Source: Antedon mediterranea
Taxonomy: Eukaryota; Echinodermata; Crinoidea; Comatulida; Antedonidae
DNA length: 64,000 nucleotides
Assembly (NCBI RefSeq): GCF_964355755.1
Contig: NC_092679.1
Coordinates: forward strand, 11,956,932 to 12,020,931
Direction: 5' to 3'
The notes under the pieces: model-generated
What the model was told of the DNA's origin: nothing
Seen by the model: only the letters and a program-made list of their open reading frames with translations
Database searches by the model: none
Program-made: the position numbers and the translations under genes
In this document: one piece after another, positions 11,245 through 23,567 of the stretch
How the letters are laid out: each line of letters opens with the position of its first letter
Position numbering within the stretch: the stretch's first letter is position 1

Positions 11245-12066
11245 TACCCATGGCTACATCGTCATAATACCCATTGGTACTTTAGTATCTTGTACCTGCA
11301 GATACCAATACCAATGGATACTTTAAATTGTATATTGTACCTGCAGATACCAATACCCATGGACACTTAATTGTATATTGTACCTGCAGATACCAATACC
11401 AATGGATACTTTAAATAGTATCTTGTACCTGCAGATACCAATACCCATGGATACTTTAAATTGTATTTTGTACCTGCAGATATCAATACCAATGGGTACT
11501 TTAAATTGTATCTTGTACCTGCAGATACCAATACCAATGGATACTTTAAATAGTATCTTGTACCTGCAGATACCAATACCCATGGATACTTTAAATAGTA
11601 TCTTGTGCCTGCAGATACCAATACCAATGGGTACTTTAAATAGTATCTTGTACCAGCAAATACCAATACCAATGGATACTTTAAATAGTATCTTGTAACT
11701 GCAAATACCAATACCAATGGATACTTTAAATAGTATCTTGTACCTGCAAATACCTATACCAATGGATACTTTAAATAGTATCTTGTGCCTCCAGATATCA
11801 ATACCAATGGGTACTTTAAATAGTTTCTTGTACCTGCAAATACCAATACCAATGGGTACCTTATAGTAACTTGTACCTCATTATACCCTTGGGTACTTTA
11901 GTATCTTGTAGCTGAAGGTACCAATACCCATCAATAGTTAGTATTGTACATGGGTACATCAGTATATTTGACCTAGAGATAATGTACCTCATTTACCCAT
12001 GGTTACATTCTTGTACCTACATGGGTACCATAGTATCTTGTCTTGTATATCTACCAATTGGTACAT
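11245..12066. repeat. 45-bp minisatellite, about 14 good copies with decayed right flank
   Basis: Tandem copies of a 45 bp unit (core cctgcagataccaatacc followed by aatggatactttaaa). Copies alternate between aatggata, catggata and aatgggta forms. From about 11,880 to 12,066 the units decay while keeping gtacct and cccatgggtac fragments. The unit length is a multiple of three, which explains open frames on both strands. Confidence 0.93.
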
Positions 12067-13977
12067 TGACCATGTAATATAATCACATCATACATCAGTA
12101 TGTGTAGTAAGTCCAACACCAGATATAAATGTGCATTATCATTAAATACCATTTAGAGGCAATATTATTTTAATTTATGAAGAAATATGTCCCAAAGTGT
12201 GAAATACCATTATGCCACTGCCATTATGGAAACTATTTATTTGTCTGTTCATCATTGCTTTCACATACAGTTACTACTCTATTTTCGATCTGATCAGAAT
12301 CCAGTAGGCAACTGATAATTGTTTAGTTTCTTTATAACATTTAAAAGAGATGTATAATATGGATTTAGGTCTAGTATGCTACAATTAGGAGAATCACATT
12401 CAATTGCTTTTCCAGTAGCAACATGGAATAATAACCACACAGCTTCACCCTTATGATTGTGAACACTGTCTTTTGACATTAACTTACCTTAGGTAATAGT
12501 TTCATGTGTTAATGTATTTATTTTATGAATATGATATTCTTATTAAGATACTGTATGTATAATTACATGATTTAGAAATATCACATAAAATTCATGATCA
12601 ATGGCACCTCTTGTTTGCCCTAAATGATATTCCCAGTGTGCTAGCAATCGGTAAATACTGTACATGTGACATAATATTTGTTGTGTATGTTAGATGAGTG
12701 TGTTCTTTTTGAAGACAGCTGATTTTTTTATCATTCTTCACTAAGCTCGATGTTTTGATTTGTGTTGGGTCGGAAAACAGGAGGCATTAGGTCTAATAAT
12801 CTATATACTTGTTATTTATTTATACTTAATACAATTATACTTGCTGATATCCACCTAATTCTCAGTGATGTACCTATCGTAATAGGAATATTTGGTAATA
12901 CAGCATCTCATTTATATCACATGTGGTGCCTGTATTATTTAAGGTTAGGTTACTACTAGATACATGTGAATGTTGTATTACCAAATATTCCTATGATACA
13001 GTACCAAAAATCAGCTGTGATATCCTATCTTTTGCATTGAATCCACGGCTGATTAGAACATACAGTATTACACTATCCTTGATTTTACTTAGCCAGCTAC
13101 TCAGATGATTTGCCCTACTCTGACTAATTGTACTATATAGACTAAGATATATTACCAATTTTCAACTGTTCACAATATTTATTACTTTGTATATTTATAT
13201 ATTTTGTTGATTTAAACTTTACATATATACAGTATTGTATCTTCATTGAAAGTATGGTAAATGTATGGTTTTACTATCAATCAGGGGATAAGATAAGCCC
13301 CCTGCATAAAATCTGCTTTTACGGTACCTATGTTTTGATTACAGACAGATACTGTATGCAAGAAATCATTCCTTCACATCAAAAGGAACACTTTGCATCT
13401 TATTATTTTGTGCAGAGCAAACAATTATTAAATTTCTTTTAGATAACTGTTACTGTTAAAGAAATTGCAATTGAACATTGCATTAACATTAAAAAAAATA
13501 TAAAAGTGTGTGCTATATAGTTGCTGAAATGTAGTGTAAATATTAATTTCTTAATTTTGATTTTGCTTATTATTGCATTGCTGTTGGTTACCTAGATATT
13601 ATATAAGGGTACAATTATGACCCATTTAGGTTCAAGATATATTCATTTATTGCATTTAAAAAATGAACATTGTATTAACTTTAAATACGATTCAATGAAT
13701 AGAGGGTGAATCCATAAATAATAAATGATTTTCACTTAGATTGCACATTTGAAGGATGGATGGTGATTAGTGAGGGTCAGCAGAGGCCCATTTAGTTTTT
13801 GATTATTAACTAATATTCAATTCACTTTTAATTAATTATTATTATATTAATTATTTTAATATCTAATTATAGCTAAAAATAAATTTAGTTAGTTAATATA
13901 AATATAAAATTAGTTAAGAATTAAAATTGTTTTTAAAAGAATGAGCCATATAATATATTAATGTACACTACTGATGG
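12067..13977. other. AT-rich intergenic stretch with one small hairpin element
   Basis: No exon was recognised. The only structure noted is an inverted repeat at about 12,870-13,000 (ggaatatttggtaataca and its complement). A diverged copy of its left half occurs at about 56,277 in the OATP intron, so it is probably a short MITE family. Confidence 0.5.
12870..13000. mobile_element. Short MITE-like hairpin
   Basis: Arms aggaatatttggtaataca (12,884 region) and tgtattaccaaatattcct (12,974 region) are exact complements separated by about 70 bp. Related sequence, including the acctgtat(t/c)at motif, lies at about 56,277-56,330. Confidence 0.5.
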
Positions 13978-14124
13978 AAAGATGTATGTCCCCCAAAATA
14001 TGAAAAACAAAGTTGATTGATTTGCCGAGAAAACAACACACAGAAAAACAACAATGTAATTAATTTGCTTCAAAGTGAATAACTATTATTAAATATTTTC
14101 TTCAAGGGAACAATATATCTTTAA
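13978..14124. mobile_element. Short MITE of the AAAGATGTAT family
   Basis: The left end aaagatgtatgtccc and the right end gggaacaatatatcttta are diverged versions of the termini seen at 4,113-4,672. It is about 150 bp and probably an internally deleted copy. Confidence 0.5.
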
Positions 14125-14876
14125 AAACAGTTTTTAAAATAATTTACATTTAAATAGTATGTTTTTTAATTGTTATTCATCACATTTATTGTGAAAGCAA
14201 TTATTTAACCCCTGATATACCCATATTATTGCACTATGTATTACCATGAAGGATATTATTAGACATTACATTGGACATATGATATGTGAAATGTATTATG
14301 CAAAATTAATTTATATTCTGAAGTCTTGCCATACATGATACAAAGCTATGCAATTGCTCATTTGAAATGTTAGATCAATGGTAAATTGTACGTATCGCTG
14401 GTTGAAGGCCCACATTCGGTTTTTTCCTTCTCAGTACAGTTTATTTTAAAGAAAAAGGCAAGCTGGTAAAGTGTAATATGTTAAATTGAAAAATGTCACT
14501 CCATATGAAATACTGCTTTATGTTTGTTGCCATTGGTTTTGAAATAGTAATAGTGCTGTTTTCTTCTTGAAATAAATATTTACGATATGCAAATTAGTGT
14601 ACATTGTGTATAATTCAAGTTGCATTCATTCATTTTTCTCCTAGATGTACAAGGCTAAGGCAGTATGGCATAAATTAGGACATTATAGGGGCTCTATATA
14701 AGAATGGGTTCCCAAGCCAACAGATTTGCCAAGAAATGTGTCCTTAGTCTGGAGCTCTGGGTTTCATGCCTCAACATCCACCAGATTTTTTTCTTTTAGT
14801 AGTTTGCGAGATAATTTAGAACGAAATGAAGGCGAAAACAAACCGAAAGTAGAATGTACCGTAAATCGTGCGTGAA
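14125..14876. other. Intergenic, nothing recognised
   Basis: No coding segment or repeat was recognised. The last bases before the array (cgtgcgtgaagcgtgaaacc) already resemble the array junction gcgtgaaacc. Confidence 0.4.
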
Positions 14877-17800
14877 GCGTGAAACCTACCCCCATTTGTA
14901 AGGACTTATTGCCTGAAACCTACCCCCATTTGTAAGGACTTATTGCCTGAAACCTACCCCCATTTGTAAGGACTTATTGCATGAAACCTACCCCCATTTG
15001 TAAGGACTTATTGCATGAAACCTACCCCCATTTGTAAGGACTTATTGCGTGAAACCTACCCCCATTTGTAAGGACTTATTGCATGAAACCTACCCCCATT
15101 TGTAAGGACTTATTGCATGAAACCTACCCCCATTTGTAAGGACTTATTGCGTGAAACCTACCCCCATTTGTAAGGACTTATTGCATGAAACCTACCCCCA
15201 TTTGTAAGGACTTATTGCGTGAAACCTACCCCCATTTGTAAGGACTTATTGCCTGAAACCTACCCCCATTTGTAAGGACTTATTGCGTGAAACCTACCCC
15301 CATTTGTAAGGACTTATTGCATGAAACCTACCCCCATTTGTAAGGACTTATTGCATGAAACCTACCCCCATTTGTAAGGACTTATTGCATGAAACCTACC
15401 CCCATTTGTAAGGACTTATTGCATGAAACCTACCCCCATTTGTAAGGACTTATTGCATGAAACCTACCCCCATTTGTAAGGACTTATTGCGTGAAACCTA
15501 CCCCCATTTGTAAGGACTTATTGCATGAAACCTACCCCCATTTGTAAGGACTTATTGCGTGAAACCTACCCCCATTTGTAAGGACTTATTGCATGAAACC
15601 TACCCCCATTTGTAAGGACTTATTGCATGAAACCTACCCCCATTTGTAAGGACTTATTGCATGAAACCTACCCCCATTTGTAAGGACTTATTGCATGAAA
15701 CCTACCCCCATTTGTAAGGACTTATTGCATGAAACCTACCCCCATTTGTAAGGACTTATTGCATGAAACCTACCCCCATTTGTAAGGACTTATTGCATGA
15801 AACCTACCCCCATTTGTAAGGACTTATTGCGTGAAACCTACCCCCATTTGTAAGGACTTATTGCGTGAAACCTACCCCCATTTGTAAGGACTTATTGCAT
15901 GAAACCTACCCCCATTTGTAAGGACTTATTGCCTGAAACCTACCCCCATTTGTAAGGACTTATTGCATGAAACCTACCCCCATTTGTAAGGACTTATTGC
16001 GTGAAACCTACCCCCATTTGTAAGGACTTATTGCATGAAACCTACCCCCATTTGTAAGGACTTATTGCATGAAACCTACCCCCATTTGTAAGGACTTATT
16101 GCCTGAAACCTACCCCCATTTGTAAGGACTTATTGCGTGAAACCTACCCCCATTTGTAAGGACTTATTGCGTGAAACCTACCCCCATTTGTAAGGACTTA
16201 TTGCATGAAACCTACCCCCATTTGTAAGGACTTATTGCGTGAAACCTACCCCCATTTGTAAGGACTTATTGCGTGAAACCTACCCCCATTTGTAAGGACT
16301 TATTGCGTGAAACCTACCCCCATTTGTAAGGACTTATTGCATGAAACCTACCCCCATTTGTAAGGACTTATTGCGTGAAACCTACCCCCATTTGTAAGGA
16401 CTTATTGCATGAAACCTACCCCCATTTGTAAGGACTTATTGCGTGAAACCTACCCCCATTTGTAAGGACTTATTGCATGAAACCTACCCCCATTTGTAAG
16501 GACTTATTGCATGAAACCTACCCCCATTTGTAAGGACTTATTGCATGAAACCTACCCCCATTTGTAAGGACTTATTGCATGAAACCTACCCCCATTTGTA
16601 AGGACTTATTGCATGAAACCTACCCCCATTTGTAAGGACTTATTGCATGAAACCTACCCCCATTTGTAAGGACTTATTGCGTGAAACCTACCCCCATTTG
16701 TAAGGACTTATTGCGTGAAACCTACCCCCATTTGTAAGGACTTATTGCGTGAAACCTACCCCCATTTGTAAGGACTTATTGCATGAAACCTACCCCCATT
16801 TGTAAGGACTTATTGCGTGAAACCTACCCCCATTTGTAAGGACTTATTGCATGAAACCTACCCCCATTTGTAAGGACTTATTGCATGAAACCTACCCCCA
16901 TTTGTAAGGACTTATTGCATGAAACCTACCCCCATTTGTAAGGACTTATTGCATGAAACCTACCCCCATTTGTAAGGACTTATTGCGTGAAACCTACCCC
17001 CATTTGTAAGGACTTATTGCGTGAAACCTACCCCCATTTGTAAGGACTTATTGCATGAAACCTACCCCCATTTGTAAGGACTTATTGCCTGAAACCTACC
17101 CCCATTTGTAAGGACTTATTGCATGAAACCTACCCCCATTTGTAAGGACTTATTGCGTGAAACCTACCCCCATTTGTAAGGACTTATTGCCTGAAACCTA
17201 CCCCCATTTGTAAGGACTTATTGCATGAAACCTACCCCCATTTGTAAGGACTTATTGCGTGAAACCTACCCCCATTTGTAAGGACTTATTGCGTGAAACC
17301 TACCCCCATTTGTAAGGACTTATTGCATGAAACCTACCCCCATTTGTAAGGACTTATTGCGTGAAACCTACCCCCATTTGTAAGGACTTATTGCGTGAAA
17401 CCTACCCCCATTTGTAAGGACTTATTGCCTGAAACCTACCCCCATTTGTAAGGACTTATTGCATGAAACCTACCCCCATTTGTAAGGACTTATTGCGTGA
17501 AACCTACCCCCATTTGTAAGGACTTATTGCATGAAACCTACCCCCATTTGTAAGGACTTATTGCATGAAACCTACCCCCATTTGTAAGGACTTATTGCAT
17601 GAAACCTACCCCCATTTGTAAGGACTTATTGCATGAAACCTACCCCCATTTGTAAGGACTTATTGCCTGAAACCTACCCCCATTTGTAAGGACTTATTGC
17701 CTGAAACCTACCCCCATTTGTAAGGACTTATTGCGTGAAACCTACCCCCATTTGTAAGGACTTATTGCGTGAAACCTACCCCCATTTGTAAGGACTTATT

Positions 17801-20800
17801 GCGTGAAACCTACCCCCATTTGTAAGGACTTATTGCGTGAAACCTACCCCCATTTGTAAGGACTTATTGCATGAAACCTACCCCCATTTGTAAGGACTTA
17901 TTGCATGAAACCTACCCCCATTTGTAAGGACTTATTGCGTGAAACCTACCCCCATTTGTAAGGACTTATTGCGTGAAACCTACCCCCATTTGTAAGGACT
18001 TATTGCGTGAAACCTACCCCCATTTGTAAGGACTTATTGCGTGAAACCTACCCCCATTTGTAAGGACTTATTGCGTGAAACCTACCCCCATTTGTAAGGA
18101 CTTATTGCGTGAAACCTACCCCCATTTGTAAGGACTTATTGCGTGAAACCTACCCCCATTTGTAAGGACTTATTGCATGAAACCTACCCCCATTTGTAAG
18201 GACTTATTGCGTGAAACCTACCCCCATTTGTAAGGACTTATTGCATGAAACCTACCCCCATTTGTAAGGACTTATTGCATGAAACCTACCCCCATTTGTA
18301 AGGACTTATTGCATGAAACCTACCCCCATTTGTAAGGACTTATTGCATGAAACCTACCCCCATTTGTAAGGACTTATTGCGTGAAACCTACCCCCATTTG
18401 TAAGGACTTATTGCGTGAAACCTACCCCCATTTGTAAGGACTTATTGCGTGAAACCTACCCCCATTTGTAAGGACTTATTGCCTGAAACCTACCCCCATT
18501 TGTAAGGACTTATTGCGTGAAACCTACCCCCATTTGTAAGGACTTATTGCGTGAAACCTACCCCCATTTGTAAGGACTTATTGCCTGAAACCTACCCCCA
18601 TTTGTAAGGACTTATTGCGTGAAACCTACCCCCATTTGTAAGGACTTATTGCGTGAAACCTACCCCCATTTGTAAGGACTTATTGCATGAAACCTACCCC
18701 CATTTGTAAGGACTTATTGCGTGAAACCTACCCCCATTTGTAAGGACTTATTGCGTGAAACCTACCCCCATTTGTAAGGACTTATTGCGTGAAACCTACC
18801 CCCATTTGTAAGGACTTATTGCGTGAAACCTACCCCCATTTGTAAGGACTTATTGCCTGAAACCTACCCCCATTTGTAAGGACTTATTGCCTGAAACCTA
18901 CCCCCATTTGTAAGGACTTATTGCCTGAAACCTACCCCCATTTGTAAGGACTTATTGCCTGAAACCTACCCCCATTTGTAAGGACTTATTGCGTGAAACC
19001 TACCCCCATTTGTAAGGACTTATTGCGTGAAACCTACCCCCATTTGTAAGGACTTATTGCGTGAAACCTACCCCCATTTGTAAGGACTTATTGCGTGAAA
19101 CCTACCCCCATTTGTAAGGACTTATTGCGTGAAACCTACCCCCATTTGTAAGGACTTATTGCGTGAAACCTACCCCCATTTGTAAGGACTTATTGCGTGA
19201 AACCTACCCCCATTTGTAAGGACTTATTGCGTGAAACCTACCCCCATTTGTAAGGACTTATTGCCTGAAACCTACCCCCATTTGTAAGGACTTATTGCAT
19301 GAAACCTACCCCCATTTGTAAGGACTTATTGCGTGAAACCTACCCCCATTTGTAAGGACTTATTGCGTGAAACCTACCCCCATTTGTAAGGACTTATTGC
19401 GTGAAACCTACCCCCATTTGTAAGGACTTATTGCGTGAAACCTACCCCCATTTGTAAGGACTTATTGCGTGAAACCTACCCCCATTTGTAAGGACTTATT
19501 GCGTGAAACCTACCCCCATTTGTAAGGACTTATTGCGTGAAACCTACCCCCATTTGTAAGGACTTATTGCCTGAAACCTACCCCCATTTGTAAGGACTTA
19601 TTGCATGAAACCTACCCCCATTTGTAAGGACTTATTGCGTGAAACCTACCCCCATTTGTAAGGACTTATTGCGTGAAACCTACCCCCATTTGTAAGGACT
19701 TATTGCGTGAAACCTACCCCCATTTGTAAGGACTTATTGCGTGAAACCTACCCCCATTTGTAAGGACTTATTGCGTGAAACCTACCCCCATTTGTAAGGA
19801 CTTATTGCGTGAAACCTACCCCCATTTGTAAGGACTTATTGCGTGAAACCTACCCCCATTTGTAAGGACTTATTGCCTGAAACCTACCCCCATTTGTAAG
19901 GACTTATTGCATGAAACCTACCCCCATTTGTAAGGACTTATTGCGTGAAACCTACCCCCATTTGTAAGGACTTATTGCGTGAAACCTACCCCCATTTGAA
20001 TTGTAAGGACTTATTGCGTGAAACCTACCCCCATTTGTAAGGACTTATTGCGTGAAACCTACCCCCATTTGTAAGGACTTATTGCGTGAAACCTACCCCC
20101 ATTTGTAAGGACTTATTGCGTGAAACCTACCCCCATTTGTAAGGACTTATTGCGTGAAACCTACCCCCATTTGTAAGGACTTATTGCCTGAAACCTACCC
20201 CCATTTGTAAGGACTTATTGCGTGAAACCTACCCCCATTTGTAAGGACTTATTGCGTGAAACCTACCCCCATTTGTAAGGACTTATTGCGTGAAACCTAC
20301 CCCCATTTGTAAGGACTTATTGCATGAAACCTACCCCCATTTGTAAGGACTTATTGCGTGAAACCTACCCCCATTTGTAAGGACTTATTGCCTGAAACCT
20401 ACCCCCATTTGTAAGGACTTATTGCCTGAAACCTACCCCCATTTGTAAGGACTTATTGCGTGAAACCTACCCCCATTTGTAAGGACTTATTGCGTGAAAC
20501 CTACCCCCATTTGTAAGGACTTATTGCGTGAAACCTACCCCCATTTGTAAGGACTTATTGCGTGAAACCTACCCCCATTTGTAAGGACTTATTGCCTGAA
20601 ACCTACCCCCATTTGTAAGGACTTATTGCGTGAAACCTACCCCCATTTGTAAGGACTTATTGCGTGAAACCTACCCCCATTTGTAAGGACTTATTGCGTG
20701 AAACCTACCCCCATTTGTAAGGACTTATTGCCTGAAACCTACCCCCATTTGTAAGGACTTATTGCCTGAAACCTACCCCCATTTGTAAGGACTTATTGCG

Positions 20801-22280
20801 TGAAACCTACCCCCATTTGTAAGGACTTATTGCGTGAAACCTACCCCCATTTGTAAGGACTTATTGCGTGAAACCTACCCCCATTTGTAAGGACTTATTG
20901 CGTGAAACCTACCCCCATTTGTAAGGACTTATTGCATGAAACCTACCCCCATTTGTAAGGACTTATTGCGTGAAACCTACCCCCATTTGTAAGGACTTAT
21001 TGCGTGAAACCTACCCCCATTTGTAAGGACTTATTGCGTGAAACCTACCCCCATTTGTAAGGACTTATTGCGTGAAACCTACCCCCATTTGTAAGGACTT
21101 ATTGCGTGAAACCTACCCCCATTTGTAAGGACTTATTGCGTGAAACCTACCCCCATTTGTAAGGACTTATTGCGTGAAACCTACCCCCATTTGTAAGGAC
21201 TTATTGCGTGAAACCTACCCCCATTTGTAAGGACTTATTGCGTGAAACCTACCCCCATTTGTAAGGACTTATTGCGTGAAACCTACCCCCATTTGTAAGG
21301 ACTTATTGCGTGAAACCTACCCCCATTTGTAAGGACTTATTGCATGAAACCTACCCCCATTTGTAAGGACTTATTGCGTGAAACCTACCCCCATTTGTAA
21401 GGACTTATTGCGTGAAACCTACCCCCATTTGTAAGGACTTATTGCGTGAAACCTACCCCCATTTGTAAGGACTTATTGCGTGAAACCTACCCCCATTTGT
21501 AAGGACTTATTGCGTGAAACCTACCCCCATTTGTAAGGACTTATTGCGTGAAACCTACCCCCATTTGTAAGGACTTATTGCGTGAAACCTACCCCCATTT
21601 GTAAGGACTTATTGCGTGAAACCTACCCCCATTTGTAAGGACTTATTGCGTGAAACCTACCCCCATTTGTAAGGACTTATTGCGTGAAACCTACCCCCAT
21701 TTGTAAGGACTTATTGCGTGAAACCTACCCCCATTTGTAAGGACTTATTGCGTGAAACCTACCCCCATTTGTAAGGACTTATTGCGTGAAACCTACCCCC
21801 ATTTGTAAGGACTTATTGCGTGAAACCTACCCCCATTTGTAAGGACTTATTGCGTGAAACCTACCCCCATTTGTAAGGACTTATTGCCTGAAACCTAACC
21901 CCATTTGTAAGGACTTATTGCGTGAAACCTACCCCCATTTGTAAGGACTTATTGCCTGAAACCTACCCCCATTTGTAAGGACTTATTGCCTGAAACCTAC
22001 CCCCATTTGTAAGGACTTATTGCCTGAAACCTACCCCCATTTGTAAGGACTTATTGCGTGAAACCTACCCCCATTTGTAAGGACTTATTGCATGAAACCT
22101 ACCCCCATTTGTAAGGACTTATTGCGTGAAACCTACCCCCATTTGTAAGGACTTATTGCGTGAAACCTACCCCCATTTGTAAGGACTTATTGCGTGAAAC
22201 CTACCCCCATTTGTAAGGACTTATTGCGTGAAACCTACCCCCATTTGTAAGGACTTATTGCCTGAAACCTACCCCCATTT
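14877..22280. repeat. 34-bp satellite array, about 218 copies, 7.4 kb
   Basis: The unit is tgaaacctacccccattt followed by gtaaggacttattgc and one variable base. Apart from that base (G, A or C), copies are virtually identical over 7.4 kb. The exceptions I saw are a 6 bp insertion near 19,998 (catttgaattgtaagg), which shifts the register, and one cctaacccc at about 21,895. A-type units prevail in the left half and G-type in the right. A nine-unit pattern C-A-G7 repeats three times from about 19,265 (306 bp period). No ORF spans it. It has satellite structure, of unknown role. Confidence 0.97.
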
Positions 22281-22650
22281 TCCGTCAAATTCTACAGGTT
22301 AGATCTTCCCAAGTGCAATGTTTTTTTACAGTTAGTCCATTTGGATTATTTTGAAAAATTTAAGACCAAAATTAAAGCTCTATAACAACTGGTGACCTTA
22401 TGAACAATATTTTGCCTATGGGAACAACAATTTGATATTTAGGTATAATTATTACAAAAAGTCCATATTTTTTAAAAATCATCTAAAAGCTCTTTGTTTT
22501 GAGGTTTTAAATTATAATATTCAACAATCGGAATAGACAGAACTATTAAATCACTATGAGAGTACAACAGTGCTTTATATCCATTATATTTATTTCTCAT
22601 ATTTTTATTGTATACACCGTAGTATCATCCTTGCTTGTGATATATATTTC
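22281..22650. other. AT-rich spacer between two arrays
   Basis: Nothing recognised: no domain, no clear inverted repeat. Confidence 0.4.
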
Positions 22651-22949
22651 AAAACTTTAGTTCCATCTCCCTGGGCCTTTAAACCTTTAGTTACATCTCC
22701 CTAGGCCTTTAAACCTTTAGTTCCATCTCCCTAGGCCTTTAAACCTTTAGTTCCATCTCCCTAGGCCTTTAAACCTTTAGTTCCATCTCCCTAGGCCTTT
22801 AAACCTTTAGTTCCGTCTCCCTAGGCCTTTAAACCTTTAGTTCCATCTCCTTAGGCCTTTAAACCTTTAGTTCCATCTCCCTAGGCCTTTAAACCTTTAG
22901 TTCCATCTCCCTAGGCCTTTAAACCTTTAGTTCCATCTCCCTAGGCCTT
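22651..22949. repeat. 30-bp minisatellite, 10 copies
   Basis: Ten exact-length 30 bp units (core aaacctttagttccatctcc then ctaggccttt). Only a few substitutions occur, mostly in the first two copies and the sixth and seventh. Confidence 0.95.
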
Positions 22950-23379
22950 GCCTAAACCAGCTTACAGTATGCCATAATGCTTCAGATAGTGGTAAAATAG
23001 TTCAACAGATAAAAATATACTGTATATATTGATTATATACTGTATTGCATGCATTGATATCAAAACAAGTGATATTCACGCCATGAAAGCGCAGGTTTTG
23101 GTAGGACTTCTGTGACAGTGACCTTTTGTTTTCATGATACACCAGGAAGTATCCTAACACCCCTTTAAATTCCTGAAGTGCTTATTTCAAACTAGCAATC
23201 AGCAGTGAAAATATGGTTAATATGCCTATACTAGTCTAGATCATGATTGTTTTCTCTTTTGGGTTAATGAACTCCATGTAAAAATTCTGGTGTTGAGTCA
23301 AACACCTGTGTGGCTGGATGGAAAAAAAACGAAAAGTTGCGAAGATAATATCAAAAAGCACATTATCTACAATTTTTGT

Positions 23380-23567
23380 TTATTTAATTTTGAAAACAAA
23401 AACTTCTCCTACATCTTTGTTAAAATATCCATCTTTCTGTTCTCTAACAACTAACTCCCATTTGCCTTCGTCGACACGTTTCTGGAAGGCACCCTCAAGT
23501 TTCCCTTTGTTGTAAGCTGGTTCTTGAGATAGCCATTTTTGGTTCATTACAATGATCACAACACCAT
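23380..23567 (-). CDS. METTL27: METTL27-like exon 5 (terminal)
   Basis: The acceptor attttaag is followed by DGVVIIVMNQKWL and the C-terminal strand pair ending VFVFKIK, then TAA at 23382-23380. It is separated from exon 4 by a 4.3 kb intron that carries a 3 kb inverted repeat. Confidence 0.85.

Noticed and set aside
14877-22280. CRISPR array
   Set aside because: The 34 bp units are contiguous with no unique spacers, and the host is clearly an animal genome.
14877-22280. Telomere or centromere
   Set aside because: The unit is not a telomere-type repeat. A 7.4 kb array between genes is too little to claim a centromere.
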